DNA of 64,000 nucleotides, from positions 682,001 to 746,000 of the forward strand of contig NZ_JACHMK010000001.1 in NCBI RefSeq assembly GCF_014208035.1, in the 5' to 3' direction. This document shows, one piece after another, positions 18,573 through 28,105 of this stretch. The position numbers were made by a program, and so were the translations under genes. Origin of the DNA: Schaalia hyovaginalis. GTDB lineage: Bacteria; Actinomycetota; Actinomycetes; Actinomycetales; Actinomycetaceae. Numbering within the stretch: position 1 is the first letter of the stretch; each line of letters begins with the position of its first letter. The notes beneath the pieces were generated by a model, which saw only the letters and a list, made by a program, of their open reading frames with translations, had not been told where the DNA came from and did not search any database.

Positions 18573-19879
18573 ATCTTCTGCTCGCCGCGGTGCCCGATTA
18601 CACCGCTTCCGACTTCTCCGAGGAGACGTGGTGGCTGACGCTCATCAAAGCGGTCTTCATCATCGTCTTCCTCATCCTCAACGTGCTCCTCGCCCTGTGG
18701 GTCGAGCGTCGAGGCCTCGGCCGCATGCAGACCCGTCCCGGCCCGAACGTCGCCGGCCCCCTGGGACTGCTCCAGGCGATCGCCGACGCGGGCAAGCTCC
18801 TCTTCAAGGAGGACATGTGGACGAGGCGCTCCGATAAGTTCCTCTACTTCCTTGCCCCCGCGATCGCGGCCTTCTCGGCCTTCAGCGTGTTCGCGGTCAT
18901 CCCGATGGGCCCGAACGTCAACCTCTTCGGGCACTCGAGCCCGCTCCAGCTGGCGGACATGCCGGTCGCGACGCTCTACATCCTCGCGATCACCTCGCTC
19001 GGCCTGTACGGCGTGGTCCTCGGCGGATGGTCGACCCGCTCGACGCTCCCGCTCTACGGCGCGGTGCGCTCCTCCGCCCAGGTGATCTCCTACGAGCTCG
19101 CGATGGGCATGGCGCTCGTCTCGGTCTTCCTCATGTCGGGGACCATGTCGACCTCGCAGATCGTCGCCGCTCAGGGCCGGGTCTGGTGGGTCGTCCCGCT
19201 CATCCCCGCGTTCATCGTGTACTGCATCAGCGCGACGGGCGAGGTCAACCGCCTCCCCTTCGACCTGCCCGAGGCCGAGGGCGAACTCGTCGCCGGTCAC
19301 ATGACCGAGTACTCCTCGATGAAGTTCGGCTGGTACTACCTGTCCGAGTACGTCAACATGCTCAACGTCTCGGCGGTCGCGACGACGATGTTCCTCGGCG
19401 GATGGCACGCTCCGTGGCCCTTCTCCCACGTCGCCTTCCTCAACGACGGCTGGTGGGGCATGCTGTGGTTCTTCCTCAAGATGTGGTTCTTCATGTTCCT
19501 CCTCATCTGGACCCGCGCCACGCTCCTGCGCTTCCGCTACGACCAGTTCATGACGCTCGGATGGAAGTGGCTCATGCCGATCGCCCTGGTCTGGATCGTG
19601 GCCGTCGCGATCATCCGCGGCATTACGGCGTGGGTCGAGGTCTCCCTGCCGGTCCTCGGCCTGGCGATCGTCGTCGTCTTCGCCCTCGCGATGCTCGTCA
19701 TGTGGGTGACCGACAAGGGCGAGCCGGAGCCCGCGACGAACCCCGCCGATGAGGAGTACACCGGCTTCGCCGACGGATTCCCCGTTCCGCCTCTGCCGGG
19801 CCAGCAGCCCGTCACCTCGCCCCGGGCGCCCCGGGCGCCGATCGAAGCGACCGCCTCGAAGGAGGGAAGCGATGAGTAA
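18569..19879 (+). CDS. nuoH: NADH-quinone oxidoreductase subunit H
   Basis: Membrane subunit that closes the quinone tunnel. GTG 18569 is chosen because it overlaps the nuoG stop (GTGA), follows GGGGAGG, and places [17 protein letters not shown] where the family has it. About eight hydrophobic helices are visible, along with the conserved acidic loop [23 protein letters not shown]. The 436-residue product carries a hydrophilic C-terminal tail of about 60 residues. It overlaps nuoI by 8 nt. Confidence 0.95.
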   Translation: MNLLLAAVPDYTASDFSEETWWLTLIKAVFIIVFLILNVLLALWVERRGLGRMQTRPGPNVAGPLGLLQAIADAGKLLFKEDMWTRRSDKFLYFLAPAIAAFSAFSVFAVIPMGPNVNLFGHSSPLQLADMPVATLYILAITSLGLYGVVLGGWSTRSTLPLYGAVRSSAQVISYELAMGMALVSVFLMSGTMSTSQIVAAQGRVWWVVPLIPAFIVYCISATGEVNRLPFDLPEAEGELVAGHMTEYSSMKFGWYYLSEYVNMLNVSAVATTMFLGGWHAPWPFSHVAFLNDGWWGMLWFFLKMWFFMFLLIWTRATLLRFRYDQFMTLGWKWLMPIALVWIVAVAIIRGITAWVEVSLPVLGLAIVVVFALAMLVMWVTDKGEPEPATNPADEEYTGFADGFPVPPLPGQQPVTSPRAPRAPIEATASKEGSDE

Positions 19880-20534
19880 GAAGTCCCCCGACAAGGACGC
19901 TCCGATGCGTTTCGAACACGATCCGAAGGGGCCGATCGCGGAGTTCTTCGCGCCCGTCGCCGGTTACGGCGTCACGATCTCGTCCTTCTTCAGGCCGACG
20001 GTCACCGAGCAGTACCCGCGCGAACCCGCCCGCGTCCAGCCGAGGTTCCACGGCCGTCACCGTCTCAACCGCTACGCGGACGGCCTGGAGAAGTGCATCG
20101 GCTGCGAGCTGTGCGCGTGGGCCTGCCCGGCCGATGCGATCCTCGTCGAGGCCGCGTCGAACACCCCCGAGGCCCAGTACTCGCCGGGCGAGCGCTTCGG
20201 GAACGTCTACCAGATCAACTACCTGCGCTGCATCTTCTGCGGAATGTGCATCGAGGCGTGCCCGACCCGGGCCCTGACGATGAGCAACGACTTCGAGCTC
20301 GCCGTGTACGACCGCGCCTCCGACATCTACGAGAAGCAGGATCTTCTCGCCCCGCTGGCCGAAGGCATGCTCGCCCCGCCCCACCCGATGGTCGAGGGCC
20401 TGTCCGACGGCGACTACTACCGCGGTGAGGTCACCGCTCCGACCCGCGAGCAGATCGCGTGGGTGAAGGAGCGCAGGCCTGAGGACGCGAGCCTCGCCTC
20501 CGCCGAATCCGCCGCCAAGGAGGTGCGTCGATGA
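19872..20534 (+). CDS. nuoI: NADH-quinone oxidoreductase subunit I
   Basis: Ferredoxin-like subunit that carries clusters N6a and N6b. Two full CxxCxxCxxxCP motifs occur: Cys 75/78/81/85 ([12 protein letters not shown]) and Cys 120/123/126/130 ([12 protein letters not shown]). The start is ATG 19872, inside the last codons of nuoH and 2-3 nt after the GGAGGGAAG stretch (19861-19869). The product is 220 residues and overlaps nuoJ by 4 nt. Confidence 0.96.
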   Translation: MSKKSPDKDAPMRFEHDPKGPIAEFFAPVAGYGVTISSFFRPTVTEQYPREPARVQPRFHGRHRLNRYADGLEKCIGCELCAWACPADAILVEAASNTPEAQYSPGERFGNVYQINYLRCIFCGMCIEACPTRALTMSNDFELAVYDRASDIYEKQDLLAPLAEGMLAPPHPMVEGLSDGDYYRGEVTAPTREQIAWVKERRPEDASLASAESAAKEVRR

Positions 20535-21499
20535 ATCTGTCGAGCAACTGGCCAGCGATGGCCTCGACGGGCGAAGCGGTGCTCTTCACGTGCACGGCGA
20601 TCTTCATGATCGCCTGCGCGCTCGGAGTCCTCTTCTTCAAGAAGGCCGCGTACTCGGCGATCTGCATGGTCGGCGTCATGCTGGGACTCGCGGTGCTCTA
20701 CATCGCGCAGTCCGCGCCCTTCCTCGGCATCGTCCAGATCGTCGTCTACACCGGCGCGATCATGATGCTCTTCCTCTTCGTCATCATGATGATCGGCATC
20801 GGCGCGACCGACGACTACGCGACGCAGTCGCGCGGCACGATCGTCGCGGCCGTCCTCGGGGGCCTCGGCCTGGTCGTCGTCCTGGTCGCCGTCATCGGCC
20901 GCACGACGGTCGCCGGACTCATGACGGGCGCCGAGGCCGATCCCTACTCCGATGAGCCGATCACCTCCCTCGCCGAGACGCTCTTCTCCGAGCACTGGCT
21001 GACGATGGAGATCTCCGGCGCCCTCCTCATCACGGCGGCGATCGGCGCGATGCTGCTGACCCACACGGACCGCCTCGGCCCGAAGATCACCCAGGAGGAG
21101 ACCGCCAAGGCCAAGATGCGCGCCTTCGCCGAGTCGGGGCGCCGCATCGGCCAGCTCCCCGCTCCGGGCGTGTACGCGCACTCGAACGCGGCGGACGTCC
21201 CCGCGATCTCGGGCGAGACCCTCGCCCCGGTCCCCGAGTCCGTGCCCCGCGTGATCCGCGTGCGCGGCCTCGAGCGCTCCCTGGATCAGATCGATCACGA
21301 GGTCGCCCAGTCCCTCATGCTCGCGCGCAACGGCGATGTCATCGATTCGCCCTTCGCCCCCGAGGCCTCCGCGGCCGTCCCGCGTTCGGGATCCTGGGGC
21401 ATGCCCGGTCCGGCCGCTCCGACCGGCCTCGATCAGCCGCTCGCGCCCGCCGTCGACGAGGCCGAGGGCCTTGCGACCGTCCAGGAGGAGGAGAAGTGA
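20531..21499 (+). CDS. nuoJ: NADH-quinone oxidoreductase subunit J with long C-terminal tail
   Basis: Membrane subunit J. Five hydrophobic helices occupy about residues 14-185, including the helix with [20 protein letters not shown], typical of the family. At 322 residues it is much longer than the enterobacterial subunit (about 184). The extra 130 or so residues are hydrophilic, rich in Ala/Pro/Glu and of no recognisable fold. ATGA overlap with nuoI and GTGA overlap with nuoK. Confidence 0.94.
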   Translation: MNLSSNWPAMASTGEAVLFTCTAIFMIACALGVLFFKKAAYSAICMVGVMLGLAVLYIAQSAPFLGIVQIVVYTGAIMMLFLFVIMMIGIGATDDYATQSRGTIVAAVLGGLGLVVVLVAVIGRTTVAGLMTGAEADPYSDEPITSLAETLFSEHWLTMEISGALLITAAIGAMLLTHTDRLGPKITQEETAKAKMRAFAESGRRIGQLPAPGVYAHSNAADVPAISGETLAPVPESVPRVIRVRGLERSLDQIDHEVAQSLMLARNGDVIDSPFAPEASAAVPRSGSWGMPGPAAPTGLDQPLAPAVDEAEGLATVQEEEK

Positions 21500-21795
21500 G
21501 TCTGTCCTGGTACATCGTCCTCGCGGGGGTGCTCTTCGCGATCGGCGCAGTCACCGTCCTCGTGCGCCGCTCGGCGATCATCTCGCTCATGGGCGTCGAG
21601 CTCATGCTCAATTCCGCGAACCTCGTGTTCGTGACCTTCGCGAGGCTCCTCGGCGATGTGAACGGCGAGATCATGGCCTTCTTCGTCATGATCGTCGCCG
21701 CCGCTGAGGTCGTCGTCGGCCTGGCGATCATCGTGTCCATCTTCAAGTCGCGCTCGACCACGAGCGTTGACGACGTCAACCTGCTCAAGCACTGA
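21496..21795 (+). CDS. nuoK: NADH-quinone oxidoreductase subunit K
   Basis: Three-helix antiporter-like subunit of normal length (99 residues). [13 protein letters not shown] carries the conserved intramembrane Glu, and the second Glu ([11 protein letters not shown]) is also present. GTG start overlapping the nuoJ stop, after GGAGGAG. Confidence 0.96.
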   Translation: MSLSWYIVLAGVLFAIGAVTVLVRRSAIISLMGVELMLNSANLVFVTFARLLGDVNGEIMAFFVMIVAAAEVVVGLAIIVSIFKSRSTTSVDDVNLLKH

Positions 21796-21808
21796 GGGAG
21801 GAAGAAGA

Positions 21809-23794
21809 ATGTTCGCATCCCTCGCGCTGCTCGGAGCCGAAGGCTCCGCCGCCGTCGAGCCCGTTGCCGCGACGGGCGCCGCATCGTGGGCATGGCTCAT
21901 GATCGCCGTGCCGCTCGCGTCCTTCGCCGTACTCATCCTGGCGGGACGCAGGTCGGATCGTTGGGGTCATCTCCTGGCCACCTGCGCCTCCTGGTTCTCC
22001 TTCATCGTGGGCGCCGTCATCGTCGCCCAGATGCTCGGGGCCGATGAATCCTCCCGCCGGATGACCTCGACCCTGTTCTCCTGGATCCCCGCGGGCGATT
22101 TCAAGATCGACTTCGGAACGCTCGTCGATCCGCTGTCGATGACCTTCGTGGTCCTCGTAACCTTCGTCGGTTCGCTCATCCACGTGTACGCCATCGCCTA
22201 CATGGAGCACGACGCCGACCGCAGGCGCTTCTTCGCCTACCTCAACCTCTTCATCGCCGCGATGCTCACCCTCGTCCTTGCGGACTCCTACGCGGTGCTC
22301 TTCGTCGGCTGGGAGGGCGTGGGCCTGGCCTCTTACCTACTCATCGGTTTCTGGAACCACGTGCCCGCCAACGCCTCCGCGGCGAACAAGGCCTTCATCA
22401 TGAACCGCGTCGGCGACATGGGCATGCTGGCCGCGATGATGGCGATGGTCGCGAACTTCAACTCGGTGCGCTTCGCCGATGTCAGCGCCCAGGTCGGCGC
22501 GATCCCGACCGCCCAGGCGACCGCGATCGGCCTCTTCCTCCTCGTGGCCGCCTGCGGCAAGTCGGCCCAGTTCCCGCTGCAGGCCTGGCTCGGCGACGCG
22601 ATGGCGGGCCCGACCCCGGTGTCGGCGCTCATCCACGCGGCGACGATGGTCACCGCGGGCGTCTACCTCGTCGTCCGCTCCGGAGCCGTGTACGTGGCGG
22701 CTCCGGCCGCAGCGACCGCCGTCGCGATCATCGGCGCGATCACACTCCTCTTCGGGGCGATCGTCGGTTCCGCGAAGGACGACATGAAGAAGGTCCTCGC
22801 GGCCTCGACGATGTCGCAGATTGGCTACATGATGCTCGGCGCGGGCCTCGGCCCGATCGGCTGGGCCTTCGCGATCTTCCACCTGTTCACCCACGGCTTC
22901 TTCAAGGCCCTCATGTTCCTCGGCGCGGGCTCGGTCATGCACGGCATGGCCGACCAGGTCAACATGCGCCGCTTCGGCGCGCTGCGGACCGCCATGAAGA
23001 TCACCTGGGCGACCTTCATGATGGGCTGGCTCGCGATCCTCGGCGTCCCGCCCTTCTCCGGGTTCTGGTCGAAGGACAAGATCATCGAAGCGGCCTTCGC
23101 CGCGCACACCTTCGGCGGCGCTGAAGCCCCGTGGATGGGCTGGGTCCTCGGGCTCGTCGCCCTCTTCGGCGCGGGGCTGACCGCCTTCTACATGTCGCGC
23201 CTGTTCTTCATGACCTTCCACGGAACCGCCAGGTGGACCACGCAGGCCGAGGGCGCGCCCGTGCACCCGCACGAGTCCGGACCGCTCATGACCGTTCCGA
23301 TGATCGTCCTCGCCCTCGGCGCGATCCTCATCGGCGGACTCATGTCGATCGGCGACTTCTTCACGCACTGGCTCGCGCCGGCCATCGGCGGCGTCGAGCA
23401 CGCCGAACCTGTTCTTCCGGTCGTCGTCATCCAGGTCGCGACCCTCGTCCTCGTCCTCCTCGGCGCGTGGATCGCCTGGCGGCGCTACGGCGCGGTCGAG
23501 GTGCCGAAGGCGGTGCCCGCGGGCAGCGCCCTCACCGAGGCCGCTCGCAAGGATCTCTACCAGGACGAAGTCAACGGGACGCTCTTCATCGCGCCTGCGG
23601 CCGCCCTCGCGAAGGGAGCGGCTCTGGGCGATGCGAAGGCCGTCGACGGGATCGTCTCCGGCGTCGCGAAGGGCTCGTCGGCGCTGGGCAAGCTCATCGG
23701 CGCGACCCAGACCGGCTACGTGAGGACCTACGCGGCCTACATCCTCGGGGGCGCCCTCTGCGCCCTCGCCATCGTGCTCGGCTTCAGGCTGTGA
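21809..23794 (+). CDS. nuoL: NADH-quinone oxidoreductase subunit L
   Basis: Distal proton-pumping antiporter-like subunit (661 residues, multi-pass). Conserved features: YMEHDADRRRFFAYLNLF, LFVGWEGVGLASYLLIGFW, the broken-helix LQAWLGDAMAGPTPVSALIHAATMV and the lateral-helix region near the C-terminus. ATG 21809 is preceded by GGGAGGAAGAAG. An upstream in-frame ATG inside nuoK is rejected because it lacks a ribosome site. Confidence 0.96.
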   Translation: MFASLALLGAEGSAAVEPVAATGAASWAWLMIAVPLASFAVLILAGRRSDRWGHLLATCASWFSFIVGAVIVAQMLGADESSRRMTSTLFSWIPAGDFKIDFGTLVDPLSMTFVVLVTFVGSLIHVYAIAYMEHDADRRRFFAYLNLFIAAMLTLVLADSYAVLFVGWEGVGLASYLLIGFWNHVPANASAANKAFIMNRVGDMGMLAAMMAMVANFNSVRFADVSAQVGAIPTAQATAIGLFLLVAACGKSAQFPLQAWLGDAMAGPTPVSALIHAATMVTAGVYLVVRSGAVYVAAPAAATAVAIIGAITLLFGAIVGSAKDDMKKVLAASTMSQIGYMMLGAGLGPIGWAFAIFHLFTHGFFKALMFLGAGSVMHGMADQVNMRRFGALRTAMKITWATFMMGWLAILGVPPFSGFWSKDKIIEAAFAAHTFGGAEAPWMGWVLGLVALFGAGLTAFYMSRLFFMTFHGTARWTTQAEGAPVHPHESGPLMTVPMIVLALGAILIGGLMSIGDFFTHWLAPAIGGVEHAEPVLPVVVIQVATLVLVLLGAWIAWRRYGAVEVPKAVPAGSALTEAARKDLYQDEVNGTLFIAPAAALAKGAALGDAKAVDGIVSGVAKGSSALGKLIGATQTGYVRTYAAYILGGALCALAIVLGFRL

Positions 23795-23806
23795 GGTAGT
23801 TCGAAC

Positions 23807-25366
23807 ATGCACAACACACTCGTTGAACCCGCCTTCCCCTGGCTGACCCTCCTCGTGGTTCTCCCGGCCCTCGGAGCGCTCCTCCTGTGGGCGATCCCCG
23901 GACTGCGGAAGTCCTCGGGCAAGGGCTTCGCCCTCGCCGTCTCCCTGCTGGAACTCGGCGGCGCGGCCGCGGCGGCGCTCGCCTTCGACTGGTCGGATCC
24001 GTCCGCCTATCAGCTGGTGGAGTCGCTCTCGTGGATCCCCCAGATGGGAGTCTCCTGGTCCTTGGGCGTCAACGCCCTCGGCCTGGTGATGATCCTCCTG
24101 GCCCTGGCGCTTGTCCCGATCGTCCTCATCGCGGGATGGAACGATGATGAGAAGGACTGCGACGCCGCTTCCTACGCGGGCCTGGTCCTCTTCCTCGAGG
24201 CCTTCATGGTCCTCATCTTCGCGGCCTACGACCTCGTCGTCTTCTACATCGCCTTCGAAGCGATGCTCATCCCGCTCTTCCTCATGATTGGCCGCTACGG
24301 CGTCGGTGAGGAGGGCGCGAGGCGCGCCGCGGCGATGAAGTTCCTCCTCTTCTCGCTCGCCGGCGGGCTCGTCATGCTCGGCGGCATCGTCGCGCTGTGG
24401 GCCCTCGCTCCTGAGCGCTCCGCCCTCTTCTTCCGCCTCGATTCCCTGGCGGCGACCGCGCCGGCCCTTTCCGGAGCGGTCCAGATGGGCGTGTTCGCGA
24501 CCTTCATGGTCGCCTTCGCGATCAAGGCCCCGATGGTCCCCGTTCACACGTGGCTACCCGATACGGCGGCGAACGCGCGGCCGGGCACCTCGGTGCTCCT
24601 CGTGGGCGTGCTCGACAAGATCGGCACCTTCGGGATGATCACGCTGTGCCTGCGCCTCTTCCCGGACGCGGCCGCCCAGGCGGCGACGGTGATGTGCTCC
24701 CTCGCGGTCTTGTCGATCCTCTGGGGCGGTCTCGCCGCGAACGGCCAGGACGACATCATGCGCCTCGTGTCCTACACCTCGGTGTCGCACTTCGGCTTCA
24801 TGGTCCTCGGCATCTTCATCGGTTCCGACATCGCCCTCGTGGGCGCGATGTTCTACATGGTGGCCCACGGCGTCTCGATCGCCGCGATGTTCCTCCTGTC
24901 GGGCTGGCTCGCCCAGCGCGGCGGCACGCAGGACATGCGCGAGTACTCGGGTATGCAGCGGGTGACCCCGTACCTCGCGGGACTGTGGCTCACGGCGGGC
25001 CTGGCCTCGATCGCGCTGCCGGGCCTGTCGGGCTTCGTCCCCGAGTACCTCGTCCTCATGGGCACGTGGAGGCAGAGCGTCCTGCTCGGCGCCCTCGCGC
25101 TGCTCGGCGTGGTGATCGCCGCCGTGTACGTCATGCGGCCCTACAAGCGCGTCTTCACCGGCGGGCCGGCGAAGGGCAAGGAGGGGCTCGCCGACATCGG
25201 TGCGCGCGAGCGCTTCGTCATGGCTCCGCTCGTCGTCGCCATGGTCGTCCTCGGCATCTGGTCGGCGCCCCTGGTCAATGCGCTGACCCCGATCTCCGCT
25301 GACTTCGCCCTCGGCGCCTCCGCTCCCGCCCAGGCGCAGACCCTCCTCGAAGGGAGCACCAAGTGA
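23807..25366 (+). CDS. nuoM: NADH-quinone oxidoreductase subunit M
   Basis: Second antiporter-like membrane subunit (519 residues, about 14 helices). Recognisable segments are LIFAAYDLVVFYIAFEAMLIP, IKAPMVPVHTWLPDTAANARPG and VSYTSVSHFGFMVLGIF. It starts at ATG 23807, 12 nt after the nuoL stop, with GAGG ahead. GTGA overlap with nuoN. Confidence 0.96.
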   Translation: MHNTLVEPAFPWLTLLVVLPALGALLLWAIPGLRKSSGKGFALAVSLLELGGAAAAALAFDWSDPSAYQLVESLSWIPQMGVSWSLGVNALGLVMILLALALVPIVLIAGWNDDEKDCDAASYAGLVLFLEAFMVLIFAAYDLVVFYIAFEAMLIPLFLMIGRYGVGEEGARRAAAMKFLLFSLAGGLVMLGGIVALWALAPERSALFFRLDSLAATAPALSGAVQMGVFATFMVAFAIKAPMVPVHTWLPDTAANARPGTSVLLVGVLDKIGTFGMITLCLRLFPDAAAQAATVMCSLAVLSILWGGLAANGQDDIMRLVSYTSVSHFGFMVLGIFIGSDIALVGAMFYMVAHGVSIAAMFLLSGWLAQRGGTQDMREYSGMQRVTPYLAGLWLTAGLASIALPGLSGFVPEYLVLMGTWRQSVLLGALALLGVVIAAVYVMRPYKRVFTGGPAKGKEGLADIGARERFVMAPLVVAMVVLGIWSAPLVNALTPISADFALGASAPAQAQTLLEGSTK

Positions 25367-26928
25367 ATCTCCTCGCCGCATCGTTCACCGCACCGCAGAT
25401 CGCGTGGGCCCCGCTCATCCCGGTCATCGTCGTGCTCGGCGGAGCCGTCGCGGGGGTCCTCATCGAGGCGTTCGCGCCGGTGAGGACGAGGCGCACCCTC
25501 GTCATCGCCGTCTGCCTCCTCACGACCCTCGTCGCCGGCGCGGTTCTCGCGACCCGCTGGCTCGCCGTCCAGGGGAGCCCCTCGAGTCTCGGCGAGTACA
25601 TCGAGGACCCCCTCACCCTGGCCGCGCAGTTCATCCTGGTGCTCATCGCCTTCGTCGCCCTGCTCGTCATGGCCGATCGTACCGAGGCCGGGGACGGCGC
25701 CTTCGCCGGACAGCCCTCGGATCGCCCGGGTTCGGCCGATGAGGAGCTCTCCGATGCGAAGGGCTACCAGCGCTCCGAGATGTTCCCGCTCACCCTTTTC
25801 AGCGTCGTGGGCATGATGCTCTTCCCGGCGGCGGACTCCTACGTGACGCTCTTCGTCGCCCTGGAGGTCATGTCGCTCCCGCTGTACATCCTCGCCGCGA
25901 CCGCGCGCCGCAGGCGTCAGCTCAGCCAGGAGGCGGCGCTCAAGTACTTCATCCTCGGGGCCTTCGCCTCCGCCTTCCTCCTCATGGGATCGGCCTTCCT
26001 CTACGGGGCCTGCGGGTCGCTGACGATCTCCGATGCGGCGTCGATCCTGCCGAACAAGTCCGGAATGGACTGGATCGCCCTGGCGGGCGTCGTCATGGTG
26101 ATGATCGGCCTCCTCTTCAAGATCGGCGCCGCCCCCTTCCACGCCTGGACCCCGGATGTGTACACGGGCGCCCCGACCCCCGTGACGGGCTTCATGGCGG
26201 CGGGCGTGAAGGTCGCGGCCTTCGCCGCGATGCTCCGTTTCTACGAGTCGGTCGCGGCGATCCTCCAGTGGGATCTCCTGCCCGTGCTCGTCGCCGTCGC
26301 GGTCCTGACGATGCTGGTCGGCACCTTCACCGGTATCGTCCAGTCCGACGTCAAGCGGATGCTCGCCTTCTCGTCGATCGCCCACGCGGGCTTCATCCTC
26401 ATCGGGGTCTTCTCCCTGGTGAAGGGGTCGACGGGTCACGTTCTCTTCTACGTCCTGTCCTACGGCCTGGCCACGGTCGGCGCCTTCGGCGTTGTCTCCC
26501 TCGTGCGCGCGGCCTTCGCGGACGGCGCGCCGGGCGCCGAGGCGACGGCCCTGGAGCGCTGGGCCGGTCTGGGCAGGAGGAGCCCGGTGCTCGCCGCGGC
26601 GATGCTCGTCTTCCTCCTGTCCTTCGCGGGCATTCCGCTCACCGCGGGCTTCGTGGGCAAGTTCGTCGTCTTCGCGGACGGCTTCGCCGGCGGCATGAGC
26701 TGGCTCGTGGCCCTGGCCCTCGCCTGCTCGGCCGTCACGGCCTTCTACTACTTCCGTCTCGTCCGGCTCATGTTCTTCACGGATCCGGCTGAGAACACGG
26801 TCGTGGTGAAGTCCGAGGGCTTCGCCGGGCTCGCCGTTCTGGCGTGCGCCGCGGGCACGATCATCCTGGGCGTCTTCCCCGGTCCGGTTTTGTCGATCCT
26901 CTCCCAGGTCGTCATACTGCTGCCGTGA
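25363..26928 (+). CDS. nuoN: NADH-quinone oxidoreductase subunit N
   Basis: Third antiporter-like subunit (521 residues), which closes the operon. LFVALEVMSLPLYIL, FKIGAAPFHAWTPDVYTGAPTP and DVKRMLAFSSIAHAGF are characteristic of the family. A hydrophilic loop (about residues 105-130) separates early helices. It starts at GTG 25363 overlapping nuoM. Its TGA overlaps the GTG of the polyprenyl synthase. Confidence 0.95.
   Translation: MNLLAASFTAPQIAWAPLIPVIVVLGGAVAGVLIEAFAPVRTRRTLVIAVCLLTTLVAGAVLATRWLAVQGSPSSLGEYIEDPLTLAAQFILVLIAFVALLVMADRTEAGDGAFAGQPSDRPGSADEELSDAKGYQRSEMFPLTLFSVVGMMLFPAADSYVTLFVALEVMSLPLYILAATARRRRQLSQEAALKYFILGAFASAFLLMGSAFLYGACGSLTISDAASILPNKSGMDWIALAGVVMVMIGLLFKIGAAPFHAWTPDVYTGAPTPVTGFMAAGVKVAAFAAMLRFYESVAAILQWDLLPVLVAVAVLTMLVGTFTGIVQSDVKRMLAFSSIAHAGFILIGVFSLVKGSTGHVLFYVLSYGLATVGAFGVVSLVRAAFADGAPGAEATALERWAGLGRRSPVLAAAMLVFLLSFAGIPLTAGFVGKFVVFADGFAGGMSWLVALALACSAVTAFYYFRLVRLMFFTDPAENTVVVKSEGFAGLAVLACAAGTIILGVFPGPVLSILSQVVILLP
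26913..26918 (+). promoter_or_regulatory. possible leaderless -10 for the polyprenyl synthase
   Basis: CATACT lies 6 nt before GTG 26925, within the last nuoN codons, and no Shine-Dalgarno is visible. The gene may therefore have its own start besides nuo read-through. Confidence 0.4.
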
Positions 26929-27938
26929 CCGTTTCAGCGCCTGATCTTTCCGCTCCCGACCTCGAGTCCCGCATCACTCCGGGGCTCGAGGTCGTCGAGC
27001 GTCGTCTCCGCGAGGCCGTGTCGGGTTCGCGGGACCTCGTCGATGAGCTCACGAGTCACCTCGCCCGCGCGGGCGGCAAGCGACTGCGCCCCGTCCTGAC
27101 GCTCGTCTGCGCCCAGCTCGGCGATCCCGGGCTCGCCCTGTCGGAGCGGGTCATCACGGGCGCGACCGCAGTCGAGCTCACGCATCTGGCCTCCCTGTAC
27201 CACGATGACGTGATGGATTCCGCGCCGACGCGGCGCGGCGTTCCCTCGGCGCAGCACCTGTGGGGCAACAATCGCGCGATCCTGGCCGGCGACGTCCTTT
27301 TCGCCCGCGCATCTGTCCTGATCGCGGCTCTGGGGCCCGAGCTGGTCGCGCATCATGCGAAGACCTTCGAACGCCTGTGCATCGGGCAGCTCAACGAGAC
27401 CTTCGGCCCGCTTGAGGGCGAGGACCGGGTCGCCTTCTACATCCGGGTGCTCGCCGACAAGACCGGGTCGCTGGTCGCCTCTGCCGCCCACTTCGGCGCG
27501 TGGCTGTCGGGGGCGGGCGAGGAGACGGCGCGGATCGTTTCGGCTTTCGGCGAGGAGATCGGCGTCGCCTTCCAGATCGCCGATGACGTCCTCGATCTGG
27601 CGTCGACGGGTGAGACCTCCGGGAAGACCCCCGGGACCGATCTGCGCGAGGGGGTCGACACCCTCCCGGTCCTCCTTCTGCGCCGCCGTGAGGCGGAGGG
27701 GCGCATCGACGAGGACGGGGCGCGCATCCTCGCGGCTCTGGACGCGGATCTGTCCTCCGACGAGGCGCTCGATCGCGTCGTGTCGGCGCTGCGGGCCCAC
27801 GACGTCCTCGAGGAGACCCGGCAGCTCGCCAGGGAGCGTGCGGAGCGGGCCATCGGATTGCTCGATCCGCTTCCCGAGGGCGAGGCGAAGACGGCCCTCG
27901 TCGCCTTCGCCCACCTCATGGTGGATCGCCTCGCCTGA
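26925..27938 (+). CDS. polyprenyl diphosphate synthase (menaquinone side chain)
   Basis: A trans-isoprenyl synthase of 337 residues that elongates allylic diphosphates with IPP. The first Asp-rich motif is HDDVMDSAPTRRG (94-98 core), the second is ADDVLDL (220-224), and GGKRLRP (51-57) binds IPP. The chain-length-determining residues before the first motif are small, consistent with a long (C35-C45) product. With men genes and nuo beside it, it probably makes the menaquinone tail. GTG 26925 is chosen because it gives a normal N-terminus; the frame extends 27 codons upstream inside nuoN. Confidence 0.92.
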   Translation: MTVSAPDLSAPDLESRITPGLEVVERRLREAVSGSRDLVDELTSHLARAGGKRLRPVLTLVCAQLGDPGLALSERVITGATAVELTHLASLYHDDVMDSAPTRRGVPSAQHLWGNNRAILAGDVLFARASVLIAALGPELVAHHAKTFERLCIGQLNETFGPLEGEDRVAFYIRVLADKTGSLVASAAHFGAWLSGAGEETARIVSAFGEEIGVAFQIADDVLDLASTGETSGKTPGTDLREGVDTLPVLLLRRREAEGRIDEDGARILAALDADLSSDEALDRVVSALRAHDVLEETRQLARERAERAIGLLDPLPEGEAKTALVAFAHLMVDRLA

Positions 27939-28029
27939 AGCGGCCGCTTCCCGGCCCCGGTGATCGTCGCGATCGGGGCGGGCGGCGGTGAGCCGCGTCT
28001 CGAAAAGATGACCTTGCGCGCAGCCTCGT

Positions 28030-28035
28030 TAGGAT
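28030..28035 (+). promoter_or_regulatory. candidate -10 for the FAD reductase gene
   Basis: TAGGAT lies about 70 nt upstream of the start codon in the 167-bp gap 27939-28105. No matching -35 at normal spacing was found. Confidence 0.4.
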
Positions 28036-28105
28036 TGGGGCGTGCGCGGATCGGTCCCGCACGAAGAGTGCCGCCGGGATTCGCCCGGATTCGAGAGGAG
28101 CCCAC

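Noticed and set aside
22337..24547. 736-codon minus-strand frame opposite nuoL/nuoM
   Set aside because: Composition dominated by Glu/Asp/Arg/His, the mirror of a membrane-protein gene; no start signal.
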